From positions 19,930,850-19,994,849 of the forward strand of contig NW_023600993.1 in assembly GCF_014898055.3 (NCBI RefSeq): a stretch of 64,000 nucleotides of DNA, in the 5' to 3' direction. This DNA comes from Talpa occidentalis (Eukaryota; Chordata; Mammalia; Eulipotyphla; Talpidae). Under the pieces are notes generated by a model. The model had not been told where the DNA came from. It ran no database searches and worked only from the letters and a program-made list of their open reading frames with translations. Below, one piece after another: positions 11,823-23,700 of this stretch. Position numbers and translations under genes: made by a program. Every line of letters starts with the position of its first letter. Position 1 is the stretch's first letter.

Positions 11823-12704
11823 AAATTCTTAGAAAAATACTCAAAAAACTTGCTTTATATTTTTTATAGGCTAGACTGGATGTTTTGTGAAATGGAAAGA
11901 AGGGATGGAAAAGGAAGAAAAAGGAAAAGAATTGGAGTGGGAGTAATGGAAAAATGAAGACTGTCTAGATTTTTATGCTCTATTAATACACTAGAGAGAC
12001 TCTATTAAATGTCTTAACCAATCCCCATCTACTTATCGTAACGTCTACCAATTTTGCCAGTGAAAGCTCACTTACAATACCCATTATGTGAACTAATAAG
12101 CCAGTAATTTCATGAGTGGAATGTATATGTTAGTTAACAATGTCTCTGGCATTGATCAGAAATAAAAATAGCTGAGTATGGCTTCCTGATAAGAAAGTGT
12201 AGCTTCCTTGAGTAGAATTCCCCCTTAGGTAATGGACAATACAGATAATGCAACTAAAGTACATACATAATATTCTGAAGAATTTTAAAGCAATAAAAAG
12301 GGTTCAGTACAAATTTTGATTTATCTTTAAAGGTATCATTATAAAAGTGTAAAATACATTGAATAACTGAATCAATGTAGTGTCATTGAATTGCAGAAGT
12401 TAATTTAGGTGGAAAGTCATTTTAATCATATAACTAAGATGAGTAAAAGCCTGAACTTGGTTTTCTGTCATTTCTGAACTCTAGAAAGCGAGTTCTCTTA
12501 TTCTCTTTCATTTGTCCTCAAGAGGCTCAAGTTGTTATAGTTCATTGTGGTTGATTTCCTTACAATTGCTGGTTTCTTGAGCCTTACCTTTGGGAATTTT
12601 TGTTGACTTTCAATTTGGTATTATCCTCCTAGAATTTTTGTTTACTAAACTTCAACTTTACTGGAACAAATGAGAAATATGTAATGGTGTTGAATATATT
12701 TCTT
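11823..12704. other. AT-rich non-coding sequence
   Basis: Nothing classifiable seen. Confidence 0.4.
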
Positions 12705-12974
12705 TTGTTTTTTTAAAAATTTATTTATTTATGCACACAAAGGCTGGGGTACAGGCGAGAGATGCAGGGGGTGAGAGGATTCACCAGAGACAGAGTGGGG
12801 AACAGAACAGGCAGATTGACTGAACTACACTGCTGAGGGGAACTGCAGGAGAGTCAGGAGAGGTCTGCTGCGCCATGTGGGTACCTTCCTGGCCAGGGAT
12901 GGAACTCATGCTGCAGTGGCTGCGGCTAGCTTCACAGGTTGTGTTTTAAACCCTTGTACCACCAGGGAGGCTCC
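12705..12974 (-). mobile_element. SINE, type A
   Basis: Minus-strand copy ending at CACCAGGGAGGCTCC. ATATATTTCTT occurs on both sides (about 12695 and 12979), which fits its target duplication. The neighbouring SINE used the same sequence as its own target. Confidence 0.85.
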
Positions 12975-12993
12975 CAAATATATTTCTTAACTT

Positions 12994-13275
12994 TTTTTCT
13001 TTGTTTTTATTTTAAGATTTATTTATTTATTTATACAAGCACTGGGTACAGTCAGAAGCGCGGGAGGGTGAGAGAATTCACCAGAGCCAGAAGGGAGAGC
13101 AGAACAGGCAGACTGACGAAGTACACTGCTGAGGGGAGCAGCGGGGGCGTGGCAGGAGAGGTCTGTCGCATCATGTAGGACCCTCGCCTGGTGGCCGGGG
13201 ATCGAACCAGCGTTGCAGAGGCTGCGGGCAGCTTTGCAACCCAGTGCTCAACTGCTGCACCACTGGGGAGGCCCC
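12994..13275 (-). mobile_element. SINE, type B
   Basis: Type B copies differ from type A by the head GAGCGCTGGGTTGCGAAGC, a body with CCAGCGAGGGTCC, and a tail GTACCCAGTGCTTGTATAAATAAATAAATAAATC. This one inserted beside the preceding SINE. AAATATATTTCTTAA flanks it (about 12976-12990 and 13278-13292), so it landed inside the other's target duplication. Confidence 0.85.
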
Positions 13276-13292
13276 CCAAATATATTTCTTAA

Positions 13293-13552
13293 TGTGCAAT
13301 TCCTATGCTATCATTAATCAAGTATTATGTGCTTCAAAAATAATATATTTTGCAATACCTCTTTAAATCAGTATAATTGTCTTCCTGTGATGGAGATGGT
13401 AACTATTACTGCTTTACCTCTAAGGAAAACGAGACTTAAATACATTGACTGACCCTATTTTCTCCACGGAAAATGGAGAAATTAATACTGTGGTCTAATT
13501 TTCATACCATCATCAGGTTGGTGGTTTTGTCAAACAATAAGACAGAGACTGA
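13293..13552. other. Non-coding, nothing recognised
   Basis: No supported feature. Confidence 0.4.
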
Positions 13553-13806
13553 AGGGCCTCCCTGGGGGCATAGTGGTTAAGTCTCAGTGCTTTCACGCTG
13601 TTACTGCTGCAACCTGAGTTCGATCCCTGCCATGTGGCGCAGCAGACTTCTCCTGTCCCACCCACTGCTCCCCTCAGCAGTGTATTTCAGTAGATTCACC
13701 TGTTCTGCTCCCCACTCTGTCTCTGGTGAATTCTCTCATCACCCCACACCCCTGGCCTACACCTCAGTTCTTGCATGCATAAATAAATAAAAATAAATCT
13801 TTAAAG
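13553..13806 (+). mobile_element. SINE, shortened variant
   Basis: Head CCTCCCTGGGGGCATAGTGG, box-B-like GAGTTCGATCC. The GCCAGGGAGCTAC spacer is deleted, so CCCTGCCATGTGGCGCAGCAG follows the head directly. Tail TGCATAAATAAATAAAAATAAATC. Confidence 0.8.
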
Positions 13807-14864
13807 TAAAAGACAAAATTTGAAAATATCCCATTAGTAATTTTAGCTCATAGTAGAATCCTCTTGTCCATCCCCCATACTTAATGTTGTACATCCTGTA
13901 CTTAAAAGTCTGGGAAATATGTCAGAAAAGTTTAAGAAAATTAATCTCAAGGAATTTCCCAACCAATCCATGCAGAACAGTATTTCTTTTTTTAGTCAGG
14001 AAGGAAGGGAGTGAGCACAAATTACCAAATTGAACAGACTGCAAAATATTAGTCATTCTCATTTTTTGGTGAGTTTCTTGTTATAACTCTCATTCCAAAA
14101 ATTATATCTCGTGCATACTTTTTAAATACAGGGGAAATGAAAAATGTGACAATTTTTCAAATTTCTCCTATTCTATCTTTGGGCACTACTTCAGAGGCCC
14201 AGGGCCACCATAAGACTGCAAAGAATTTGAGGTTTCATTCTAAATTAGCTTCTTTTCAAGAAAGTAGATATATCAGTTTCCATTGTCATCCCTGGAAATG
14301 AGATATTGAGAGTGAGAATGAGTTGAACAAGAGCTGATGAAAGAGTTGAAGGATGGTTTAATTCTGAAACTGCTAAATAATTGATCAAGGTGTGTCTTAT
14401 TAGAGCTCAGAGTCAAAAATAACTTCCAGAACTGTGCTGAGACTATTGGTCAGAGTTGAATTAATTTCCCAAAGAACCCTATTTTGTCAATGTACAGTAA
14501 TTTTATCTTCTCATAAAACTTTTACTGCAGTAAAAAATGTGCGTATATTCACTAATGTTCAACTTTTGCCCAAGAGCTGGACTGATACTTCCCATTTTAC
14601 ACAATTGTTCCTATGTAGTATGTCCTGGGCAGTTGTCAATGTACTGAAAATTTCTCATCCCCTCCATTTTCATCACAGTATAATTCACATACTTTCTGGC
14701 TAGTGTTCACTATTTGACTGAGAATGGCATACACATTTCTCAAAATATATAATTGTTCCATTTTAGAAGGTTACTCGTAATTCAAATTTTGCAAGTACTT
14801 TATGTATCTGAAGTACATAATGATTCAGGGGTGCAGAGTAGAAGTTAAGAGCAAGTGAAAGGGT
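13807..14864. other. AT-rich non-coding sequence
   Basis: No gene or nameable repeat seen. Confidence 0.4.
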
Positions 14865-15128
14865 GGGGTCTCCCTGGTGGCACAAGGGGTTAAGATGCAG
14901 CATTATGAAGCTATCCACAGTCACTGCAGCATGAGTTTGATCTTGGCCAGGAAGGTACTCACATGGCGCAGCAGACCTCTCCTGTCTTGCCCGCTGCTCC
15001 CCTCAGCAGTGTATTTCAGTGGATCTGCCTATTCTGCTCCCCACTCTGTCTCTGGTGAATCCTTTCTCTCCACGCATTTCTGGCCTGCACCCCAGATCTT
15101 GTATGCATAAATAAATAAATCTTTAAAA
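14865..15128 (+). mobile_element. SINE, type A
   Basis: Head TCTCCCTGGTGGCACAAGG, body CAGCAGACCTCTCCTGTC, tail TGCATAAATAAATAAATC followed by A/C-rich sequence. Confidence 0.85.
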
Positions 15129-16261
15129 CAAACAAACTAACAAAAAGAGAAAGTGAGTGGGGAAAAACTTCCTGGGAAGCTCAGTTTCAGGGAGGAGCCT
15201 CAGACCTGATCACCACTCTGTCTTAACAAAGAGATAGGATTGTCCGGGAACAAGAGAGCAATTGGAGCTAGAGACCAACCTCTCTTAAACTACTCTTGAC
15301 TCCTCTCTTAACTCACAGCATGTAGCATCTACACAGTCTTGGATTTAGAAACTCGCCAGTGATTGGGGATCAAATGCTTTCATGTATTATCTACTCACCA
15401 CTTGCAATCTCACCTTAAGGTCTTAATTCATTCACCTGACAACTTTTACTTTCTGTATCTAATTTGGTATTGTCTGTCTCTAAAATAAAATAATTAAACC
15501 TTATGAAATAAATTATGCAAGATTTAATTCCTACATATCTAGAGTTTCATCACCCAAGGAACATCCATTTAACTTCCCAAATAATAAGTATAGCTCAGTA
15601 CACATAGACACAGAAAACAATGAACACATTTTTAGTTTTAGATCTGTGTCTGATAGATTTTTATTATTCTATTTGATGCATTTTTCTATCAGTCTGTGCA
15701 AAACATGAAAAGAAGAGAATATTAATCATTTAAACTATTGAACTTTGGCAATAACATCACTATGCATAATGTTTAGCCATTGGCAAACATTTATCTAGAA
15801 AAAACTATTGGAAAATAGACTGACTAAAACTCAATGTATTAAAAAATATTTTCATTTTCCAGACTAATCAAGAAAGATATAGTCAATGAATTAAGCATGC
15901 TTTTGTCTCAGTTGGGTGTCTTACTTTACTTTAAATAGTAAAATTATCCAGTCTTTTTAATTAATTGTACTAATAATCATGCAAACATAATGATAACTGA
16001 ACAGTCCTTTTTCTTTGTGTCATTAACCTCCCTATGTAAGGGACATATGTATATCAAAATTTCATAGCATTTTTGTCCACACCCAAGTAGGATGATAAAA
16101 TCTAGACTGGTATTTTTCACTGCCCACCTAGTATGAATCAGGGCTCACACTGGGTCTATAATTCCTCTGAGGCAATATAGTAATGTAGATATCATCCCTC
16201 TTCAAAAAAACTGTTTAGAAAATGGACTTTGAGAAGAGTGAGTGCCTACAATATAACCACT
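15129..16261. other. AT-rich non-coding sequence
   Basis: No recognisable coding or RNA feature. Confidence 0.4.
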
Positions 16262-16675
16262 GACACAACTCTAGTACCAGGAGTGTATATACACAATGGA
16301 CTACTAGTCAGTGATCAAAAAAGATAAACTCTTGCCACTTATGACAACATGGATGGAACTGGAAGGGATTATTCTCAGTGAGGTGGAAAGAAGGAGAAAG
16401 AGAAATACTGGATCATTTCACTTATATGTGAATCTAGAGAAAAGTAAATAATTAAAATAGTGAATTCTAATATAACCTGTGGACTTTGGGTGGTGTCAAT
16501 GTGGCTTTATCAGCTGTACACATGCACTGGTCTAAGGTAGGCTGTTGACAGTGCAGAAGGTTATGTATGTACAGGGGCTGGTGGAAATTTCTGTATTTTC
16601 TTTTCAGCTCCTATACTTCCTATTCAATTTATTGTGAACCTAAAATTGCTCTAAAAAGAAAAAAAAAATCTGCTT
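16262..16675 (+). repeat. L1 3' end with poly(A)
   Basis: ACAACATGGATGGAACTGGAAGG and TTTCACTTATATGTGAATCTA are L1 3'-end landmarks. ATTGTGAACCTAAAATTGCTCTAAAAAG and a short A run (about 16660-16670) close it. It is 5'-truncated. Confidence 0.7.
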
Positions 16676-19600
16676 GAAAGAAAATTAATACAAATGTCCC
16701 AGTTTTTTATTCCTGGGACAATTTTCTTTTCAGTGTTCCTACCAGTGGCAACTGTGTCTTTTTGTGTTTTCAACAGAAAATCTTTCAGGTAGGAATATCA
16801 CTCATAGAGAAACAAGTTTGTTGTTGTTGTTGAGACACATTCCAATATAAACTCTTACAGAGGAAGATTATTTTCACAATTAACAAGTTCTTATCTGATT
16901 CTGGAGTCAAAAGTTCTCCATCATTATGTTTTAAGGAATTTTTATATCTCCTCTACTTGAGGTGCCAACAAAAGTCACAAAAAAAGCTGTTAGCTAAGAA
17001 TGTCTGATCTTTAGTTACCAGCAGAAGAGAATATTTGTGTGTTAAATGCTTTTCAAACTAAAGTCTTCTTGTGAAGGGACTTTTTCTTGTGAAGGCAATT
17101 TTTCCTGCCTTATATAGTTAAACCATGTTTAATACTATCTTTCCAACTAAATGTTGATTAATTTATTTTCCTCTAATTTAATAGCAGCAATATTGAAAAA
17201 AAAGATAAAAACAGTTCACCCAGTTTTCAAAAGCTTTCATTACACCAGAAGGTATATTTTATATATAAAAAAAAAAAAATTAGTGCTTACTTACAATTCC
17301 AGTCTATAAATTTACAAGAGAACCGTATTAAGAATTATAACACAGAGCTAATAAAAATTGAATATAAGAGGTTTAAGGCCAAGCAAAGACCATGTCTTGT
17401 TTGATATCAGTATCCACCAGCATGCCAGTGTTAATAGAAATCAGACTTCATTTACTAGAATTTGCTTTTTCGGTAAAAACATGATTACTAGCAGTGACTA
17501 GGAGTGGTGATAATAAAGAAAGGTCAAGAACCTAATTTAGACAACAAAGAAGAAAAGAAAAACAGAAGCCAGAAGAAAAGATAAATTTGTAATGTACTTC
17601 ACATTTAGTGTCTAGATAAGAAATGCCTCCTGGGAACTGAATTCGTAAGGTCATTGTTTCATCTGTATCAAATAATGGGAACTAATATGTCTGTATCAAT
17701 CTTCTGTTTACTTAGTTAATTAGTCCACTAATATTTATGGTGAGACTCTGTGCTGGGTTGGGTGGGATATAACATTGTGCTTGAGACCCAGTCTATGCAG
17801 CTTTGATGCTTTATCCGGTAGAGAACTCAAGGCAAGAACACAGTGAGTCAGCATATGTTAGTCAAGGGTATATGAATGGTAGATGCTACTCATGTGTGGC
17901 CCGGAGACCCAGGCCAGCCTGGGAAATGTTCGTTGCTTGTCTATAAAGAGCAAAGGACAAAATTTCAGAGTTACAGAGTAGAAACTGATGCTTGACACTG
18001 CAGCAATATTCATAATCAGTGTTCATGAATTATTGAATCCAATAGTAAAACTGGGGGGATAATGTTTGGTTTAGTTTTGAGGGAGACATTTTCTCAGCAC
18101 GGCCATGGTTAAAACCTAAATGAAGCCATTGAGGGCGAGATAGAATAGTTAAGGAGAATCAGCAGAAGCTACAAGTTAACTATTTTTAAAGTTGTGAAAA
18201 TATATTAAATCTATGTGGAGTGGAGAAGGTGTTAGGACTGAGTACAGGTTGGGCCATGGAAGTAAGGACATAGGTCAGAGCAGGGCCTATTTCGAAAGGG
18301 AAGCTAACTGAGGAAGCCTTGTTTGGGAGAAGCAGAAAGGGGAAGACTCAAGACAACAAGTAGAACCCAGATAGTGAGGGTTAGGAACATGTCTCCTTGG
18401 CAGAAAGAAGGCAGAAGCAGCTGATGAACTCTATAACCTGGAAGTTACTGAAGGAAACAGAGGTGGTGATAACTTTTGTTAAGAGAAAATAATTTCAGTG
18501 ACTCAACCAAGGGGAGGGGCTCCCTCCAGTTGATATGCATCGGGCTGCATCTGCTGACCAGATGTCTCCCCAGCTGGAGTGGGCTCAGGGTTTATAGGGG
18601 GAGCAGCAGGGGCCCATTGAGTACCTGTCCTTGTGGTGAGGCATAGGCCACAGGTTGCTCACTTTAACCAAAATGAGCCAGGGCCATTCAGGTATGTGTG
18701 CTCCTTGGTCCATTTCCCATGAAACACGAGACAGGGTTTTTCAAGAACTGTTCTGGCAAGCCTTGCAGTCTGCCAGCTTGTTAAAGTGCATTGCTAAAGT
18801 AGATAGCAAGAAAGGAAGCAAGGGAGGGAAGGCCGGAGCGAGGAAAGAAAGGAAAGAAGGAGGGAGTGAAGAATTTAGAAAGAAAGGAAAAACTGAGATT
18901 TCTTTCATGTTTGTTGAGTCCTTCTACATCATGATTTCTTTCTTCTCATCCACCATCTTTATCCTGCGTGAGTGACAGAAGTTGAAGTCAGATTTTCGTT
19001 GAACAATCTCTCTTCTCACCTGTCACTTATCACTTGCCCCTGCTGCCCAGATAGCACCCACAAGGGGCTCCCCTGCACCTCCCAAGTGCAGCTGATCTTT
19101 TTCTCTCTGTGTCCCCCAGTTCGAAGACAGAAAAGCTCCAGCCTGTCCTGTCTAGCCACACCCTCACAGACCTTTAGTAACGAGAGCGTAATAAGAACGC
19201 CTCTGGAACCCAACAGAAATGGAATTTAAAGCTTGGTTCTGCCCAGGTTGTAAAACTTCGGGCTAATTAGTAAATGGATTTCTCATCTTCAGAGCTTTTC
19301 CATCTTTGACACTCAGAGGAGGAGGTGGTCTTAGACAGTGATGGCGCTTCCCTCTATTTTACCTCCTTTGCCCTGTCATCATTGTAAGGCATCATCTATC
19401 CTCTCACTCTCTGCGGCGCCAGCACCAATCACCCCTTTCCTGCAAGGCCAGGCTTGTGTGTGTGGGTGGGGAGACTCTGAGGACCCCAGGAAGCTGTGTT
19501 CCTGGTCTTAAGAGCCCTGAAACAACTTTAGTGTTTTAGTTTGCAGTGTGTGCTTCCCTAGCCTTCGGCTATGGCCTTGGTTGTCAAAAAAAAATTTCTT

Positions 19601-19835
19601 AACTTCTGGGGAAATAAAAAAACAGCAAAAAGCCTTTTTCCATCATCAAAGGGAAGAAAAATACAATTTTCTTAAGTAAATTGCAAAGATAAAATGAAAT
19701 AACAGTGGTGAATTCCTAGTTACATCGTAGGGATGGGGGCCCTTGTTACTGTGGGCCCGCGGCTGCTGGGCCATGTAGGTCTGTCTGCAGCAGCGCCGCC
19801 CAGTCGCTGTAAGAGTCATCACCGCAGTCTGAGCA
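16676..19835. other. Non-coding sequence with purine-rich tract
   Basis: A near-pure purine tract (GAAA/GGAA motifs) covers 18803-18893. It lies inside a short accidental open frame. No other family recognised, and no CpG-island-like promoter is evident. Confidence 0.45.
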
Positions 19836-20060
19836 CTCTTTTTTTTTTTTTACATCATTTTTCATTTTTGCACAATGTATACATTTTCATCTTGGTTATA
19901 GTCCCCATACAATTCCCACCACCTTTGTTTTGATCCTACTCCCCTCTCTCCCCGCCCCACCCAGTGTGTCTCTGGTTTATAGTTGCTTGTTGATTTTGAT
20001 TTTTACTTTATTATAATTAGTCTTTTTCCTGGTCCCTTATTTAGGTTTTCTAAATTCCTG
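19836..20060 (-). repeat. Unidentified interspersed repeat with poly(T) start
   Basis: Begins with T(12) at about 19840, which suggests the reversed poly(A) of a minus-strand retroposon, and runs into C-rich sequence (CCCCTCTCTCCCCGCCCCACCC). It directly abuts L1 ORF2 sequence. It may be the inverted 5' part of that L1 insertion (twin priming), but I cannot prove it. Confidence 0.3.
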
Positions 20061-20795
20061 CTATGAAATTTCAATGATATTTTTCAAAGAACTAGAACAA
20101 ATATTGATGAAATTCATATGGAGCCACCAAAAACCCCAAATAGCCAAATCTCTCTTGAAAATAAAAGAGAATGGAGGTATCACACTCCCAGACTTCAAGC
20201 TAGACTACAAAGTCATAATAATCAGAACTTCATGGTATTGGGTCTCCCTGGTGGTGCAAGGGGTTGAGACGCAACCTATGGAGCTGTCCGCAGCCGCTGC
20301 AGCATGAATTTGAGCCCCAGCCAGGGAGCTGCCCACATGGCACAGCAGACCTTCCCTGTTTTGCCTACTGCTCCCCTCACCAGTGTACTTCAGTCTATCT
20401 GCCTGTTCTGTTTCCCACTCTGTCTCTGGTGAATCCTCCCTCACACAAACACCGCCTCACCCCCGCACCTCTGGCCTGTACCCCAGTTCTCATATGCATA
20501 AATAAAAAATCTTAAAAAAAACCTGCATGGTATTGGAACAAGTACAGACACACAGACCAATGGAACCCAATAGAAAATCCAGAAATACCACAGATTTATG
20601 GTCAACTAATCGTTGACAAATGAGCAAAGAATCGTTGCAATGGAGCAAAGAAAGTTTGTTCAATAAATGGTGCTGGGAAAACTGGGTCGCTACATGCAAA
20701 AGAGTGAAGCTTGACCACTACCTCACACCATACACAAAAAGCAACTCAAAATGAATTGAAGAACTAGACATAAGATGTGACCACTCTTAAATGAC
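20061..20795 (+). repeat. L1 ORF2 C-terminal fragment split by a SINE
   Basis: Translation of 20074-20240 contains ELEQILMKFIW and GGITLPDFKL, the conserved C-terminal region of L1 ORF2. After the SINE the L1 resumes with TGGTATTGGAACAAGTACAG, ACCAATGGAACCCAATAG and TAAATGGTGCTGGGAAAACTGG. It lacks the 5' part and a clean 3' end. It is better preserved than the other L1 pieces here. Confidence 0.85.
20242..20525 (+). mobile_element. SINE inserted in L1
   Basis: Type A SINE flanked by the 11-bp duplication CATGGTATTGG (20231-20241 and 20526-20536), which is L1 sequence. The SINE is therefore younger than that L1 copy. Confidence 0.9.
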
Positions 20796-23700
20796 TAAAT
20801 CACAGGTGACTGAGTGGAAGCTCAGACTCAGCAACATGTGCCCTCTGTCTCCCACCACTCTGTCTCTTTATTAGTCCTTCTCTGTTCACATTATTGTAAG
20901 TAAAGGTTTCAAATCAAACTGGAGGCTCAGATGTCAGTCAAATCTAGCCAGCGGATGGGCAGTTGGGTATAAAAATGTGTTTTCGATTACTTACTCAAAA
21001 GAGGAAGATGGAAGATGAAAATATGAAATTCCAGGTTCCCTCTTCCATCATTTCAACCTATGTAGTCTCGGGAGATATTGAACCCTGAAACATGAAGTCA
21101 TACCAGGCTGCTTCTTAAAGAGATCTTAAAAAGTGGTTTTTTTTGTGCACCCTCATTGTGGGTGTTGAAAACCCCAGAACAAAACCCCTTCCCAGCAATC
21201 CTCTCAATAGCAGAGACTTCCCCTGGCCCACCATTCACCACCAAGTGTTTATCACGCACAATTCCCCTCTTTCCCCAAACCCACAAACCCACCTGGAGCT
21301 GTTGTCAGAGCCTGACAGAGAGTAGGAAGCAGCCACCAAGGCTTTTACAGGAAGCCAGAGCAGGAGGGAACCAGGTCTCCCTGCTCCAAACTGCTTCATT
21401 AAATAATTCATTGAACAACTTCTGCCAAGACCCTGTTGCTACTTAATTACGTGCTCGCTTTCTTCTTTCTCTTTTCGACTTTTTTTTAATTGAAAATCCA
21501 AGCCAGGCTTGTCGCAGCCTGGGAAGCGGGATCGCTTGGAGACATCTTCTGATTCTGTCTCATTAGGTGTCCAGCCACTGAAAAATGTATGACAGTTGGA
21601 GAAAAGGATATAGGAGCAAAGAAACGCAGAAAAAGCAGACCTACCAACAATGTCTAATAAGGGAAGCGATGCTTTGAAACACACGCTCAGTTTTCTATTT
21701 AACAAGCAAAGCAATAAACAGCAGTCACACAAATGAACTGGGAGCCCAAGAATGATTGCTGGTAAATGAGAGTTGGAGGCAGTAATAGGGAAAACAAACA
21801 TCAGGGGGTGGACACAGCCAGTAAATCACTGCTATCTTATAGGGGTGCGAGACTGAATGGGAAGTCTCAAATTCATACGTGAAGAACAAGGAGAGGAGGC
21901 CCATTTGAGCAATTAAATCAGAAATAGGAGCTCAATGTTGTGATAGAGCAGAGAAGACTTTGCATTAGAGCCAAACCTGACTGGGTTCTCAAGATGCCCA
22001 GAGCAGGTGGAAAGGCCACAGCAGCCAACACAGGCACACTCTGGATCCCACAGGCTTAGAACATGCTTCCTGTATTGAGCACCACCGGAGATCTTCTTCC
22101 AACTAAGCTGCTCACTCTAAAAACACAAAAATTAAAATTTAAAGAGATTAGAAACAAATGCAAGCCCCTTGAAGATGAATTAATTTGGAATCACATGGAG
22201 CTGACGCTGGATGCCTTGGCCTCCAATTTTTTGGACATGAAGGCCTCTGCATCGTTCCCCAGATGCCTCCTGTTTCCTGGGGTTCGATTTCCTCAACCTT
22301 AGCTAGAAAATGGAAAATTCATAGATGCTGAAAGTTGTGCTGGAAGTTTCTCTTCTGGAGGTCACATGGGGTGTCTCGTTGGATAAGGAGAAGTTCCAAA
22401 CATTTCTGGCATTTAGGTTATGATGTTTGAGCTCCAAAATCAGATTTTTATAGTGAACAAAAAAGTGCAGATGGATGAGATTAACTGCAAGACAGTCATC
22501 TCCTGGCTAGGGAGCTGGAGCACAGATCTATTCTTTCAGATTTCTCTGCATTATGGCAAAGTACTCTGATTTTATCTTCTTACTCTTCTTCCAACATTTA
22601 CAATCACTTAGAGTTTCTCAGAACATTTCTGTTCTCTTATTATTTAAAAAAAAAATCAAACTAGAAGCCATCTAGTTTAAGAAATCCAACATTTTGTTAT
22701 TTTGTTTTGCTTTAGATTTCTTCTGTTCTCTTTCCACCAGAGTCACTTTTTTTTTTTTTTCAGAGTCACTTTTTATGTTTGTTTACTTTGCCCATCATCT
22801 GCTTAATGATCTTTGTATTTTCATATTTAAAAACAAAGGGCTCTGTTGATTAGGCAGGAGGTGTGCATTTCTTGTATTGGACATGCACAAGTAGGCAGGG
22901 AGCTCATTGTTAGGCTGGGGAACAAGGAGGAACTCTCTGGGGGTTCTTCCATAGCCATTAGCAACCCCTGTTCTTCAAAGAGTGTTCTGTTTGTATAGGC
23001 ATGGTTTCTGTGGTTTGGGGCACAATGCTATAGAGCCAAACTCCCGTGGTGTATATGCGCTGGGCCAGGGAGCTACTGTCTCACAACTTTTTGCAAAGTT
23101 GGGCTTCCAATGAACCCCCCCACCTACAAACACACTTTTTGTTCCTCTTCCATCAACTTTGATATCCAGAGTCTCTGTCTACAGATAGCGCCATCTGTGG
23201 ATGAATTATGCTGTTTCACTTATCAATAAGCTTTCTGACTCTGAGATGTTTGTTAGATACTTCTCCACTGATGATCCAGACAACCATGCTCTGTACACTA
23301 TTTGCTCATGATTACAGGTTGTCTTGGTCTGGGGTTCCTAGAGAGCTCCTGAGATGAGGGTCCTTATATAAGTGATTTATCGGGAGAGTCGTCTCTGGAA
23401 GGATTCAGTGAGGATAACAGGATGAAGGCAGGACAAGGAGCACAGTAAGATGTGGTCTCAGCTGGAGCCTAGCTTCAACCTGACCAACTGGGGTGATCTG
23501 GAACAGAACTTGCCTGGTGCAGTTATGAGTCTTCTACACCGCTGGGGAAGAGTGTTCCCTGTAAAGTGATCAGGGAGAGTTATCAACAACCTCTACATGC
23601 ATTGGGATGACTCCACTTTTAAAATTATTTTTTGTTATTTTAATGTATTCCTAGGAGCAAGGGCAGATAAGTATCCATGTTCCATGTTGGGCCAATTGTC

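Noticed and set aside
13052..13279. Short open frames with repeated QSGEQNRQ-like and QSACSVPHSVSGES-like peptides (also at many other SINEs)
   Set aside because: All fall within copies of the same SINE, and the repetition is DNA repetition.
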